A DNA stretch of 64,000 nt, from assembly GCA_015179125.1 (NCBI GenBank), contig WHVA01000467.1:26431-90430 (forward strand). Direction: 5' to 3'. The first letter of the stretch is position 1; each line of letters begins with the position of its first letter. Source of the DNA: Gautieria morchelliformis. Lineage: Eukaryota > Basidiomycota > Agaricomycetes > Gomphales > Gomphaceae. A program made the translations under genes and the position numbers. Below, in pieces: positions 63,743 through 64,000 of the stretch. A model generated the notes under the pieces. The model worked only from the letters and a program-made list of their open reading frames with translations. It was not told where the DNA came from and ran no database searches.

Positions 63743-64000
63743 TGTAAGGGCAACCCTGGCTAGTCGTGGAGATCACACTACCACACAACTGACAAGGGGA
63801 AATCCAAAGTATGTATAAATGAACAGAGCATACAAGAGAGGGGGTTCTCACCTGACAAGGGGAAATCCAAAGAGAAAAGTCTAAGGACCCCCAATGTCAG
63901 CGAGCCCGTATTATACTACGCTGCGCAGCCAGGGACAACACTTGGCACCCGCCATCAACCCTGCATCCCCTGACCCTTGATCGACCCTTGATGCCACCTA
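63743..64000 (-). repeat. Gypsy LTR, cut by the window edge
   Basis: Begins TGTAAGGGCAACCC (the end of the LTR on the minus strand) and matches the 480-bp family with both internal CTGACAAGGGGAAATCC repeats. No gag lies on the lower side, so it is the 3' LTR of a minus-strand copy extending right, or a solo LTR. Confidence 0.9.

Overview
The window is nuclear DNA of a filamentous basidiomycete, most likely an Agaricomycete of the polypore type. Genes carry short GT-AG introns of about 46-62 nt with CTNAC-like branch points. The gene content (C2-NACHT-WD40 receptor, DUF6533-like seven-helix membrane proteins, fungal P450, TPR/CHAT remnants) and the mobile elements (chromodomain Ty3/gypsy, Helitron, Ty1/copia, Tc1/mariner-like) fit that group. 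No rRNA, tRNA or CRISPR array was recognised. Species cannot be named from the sequence alone. Most of the 64 kb is transposons, relics of transposons, or duplicated accessory DNA, so this is a repeat-rich island rather than a conserved gene block.

Layout. 0-0.7 kb: 5' LTR and gag start of a minus-strand gypsy element running off the left edge. 0.65-5.3 kb: a decayed copia element broken by a TIR element (722-1765) and by a solo LTR (2826-3518, perfect 5-bp TSD). 6.1-10.2 kb: a Helitron Rep/helicase gene on the minus strand with three clear introns. 10.3-16.9 kb: a complete chromodomain gypsy element with perfect TSD GAAGC. 17.7-19.0 kb: a divergent pair of small spliced genes. 19.1-20.6 kb: duplicated GC-rich segments and a TPR relic. 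22.8-23.7 kb: a mannosyltransferase relic. 23.9-28.7 kb: a NACHT-WD40 receptor gene with twelve near-identical WD40 repeats. 29.2-31.6 and 53.85-56.4 kb: two copies of one segmental duplication, each carrying a multi-exon membrane-protein gene.

31.58-34.59 kb: a 3,007-bp insertion in the first duplicate, with CACTG-type inverted ends, a 4-bp GTAA target duplication and a divergent pair of genes unlike any transposase I recognise. Unoccupied sister repeats at 57.0 and 61.0 kb preserve the empty site. This is the best candidate for an undescribed mobile system. 34.6-38.2 kb: phosphoesterase relic, half of a DDE transposase, and a seven-helix protein relic. 40.2-42.9 kb: a P450 pseudogene interrupted by a mariner-like element and lacking the heme-ligating Cys. 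42.9-51.8 kb: a non-autonomous LTR element carrying a long C2H2 zinc-finger ORF, split by a very young complete gypsy element (LTRs differ at about one site). 52.6-53.8 and 57.8-59.4 kb: two seven-helix membrane-protein genes. 55.8-62.2 kb: further copies of a repeat family built round the 3' end of a phosphoesterase gene. 62.3-64 kb: an unrecognised ORF, a tandem duplication and one more gypsy LTR.

How it works together: there is no operon-like logic. The recurring theme is nested insertion into accessory genes and their duplication. Gene models with introns were built by eye from splice motifs, frame continuity and remembered family patterns; none was checked by search.
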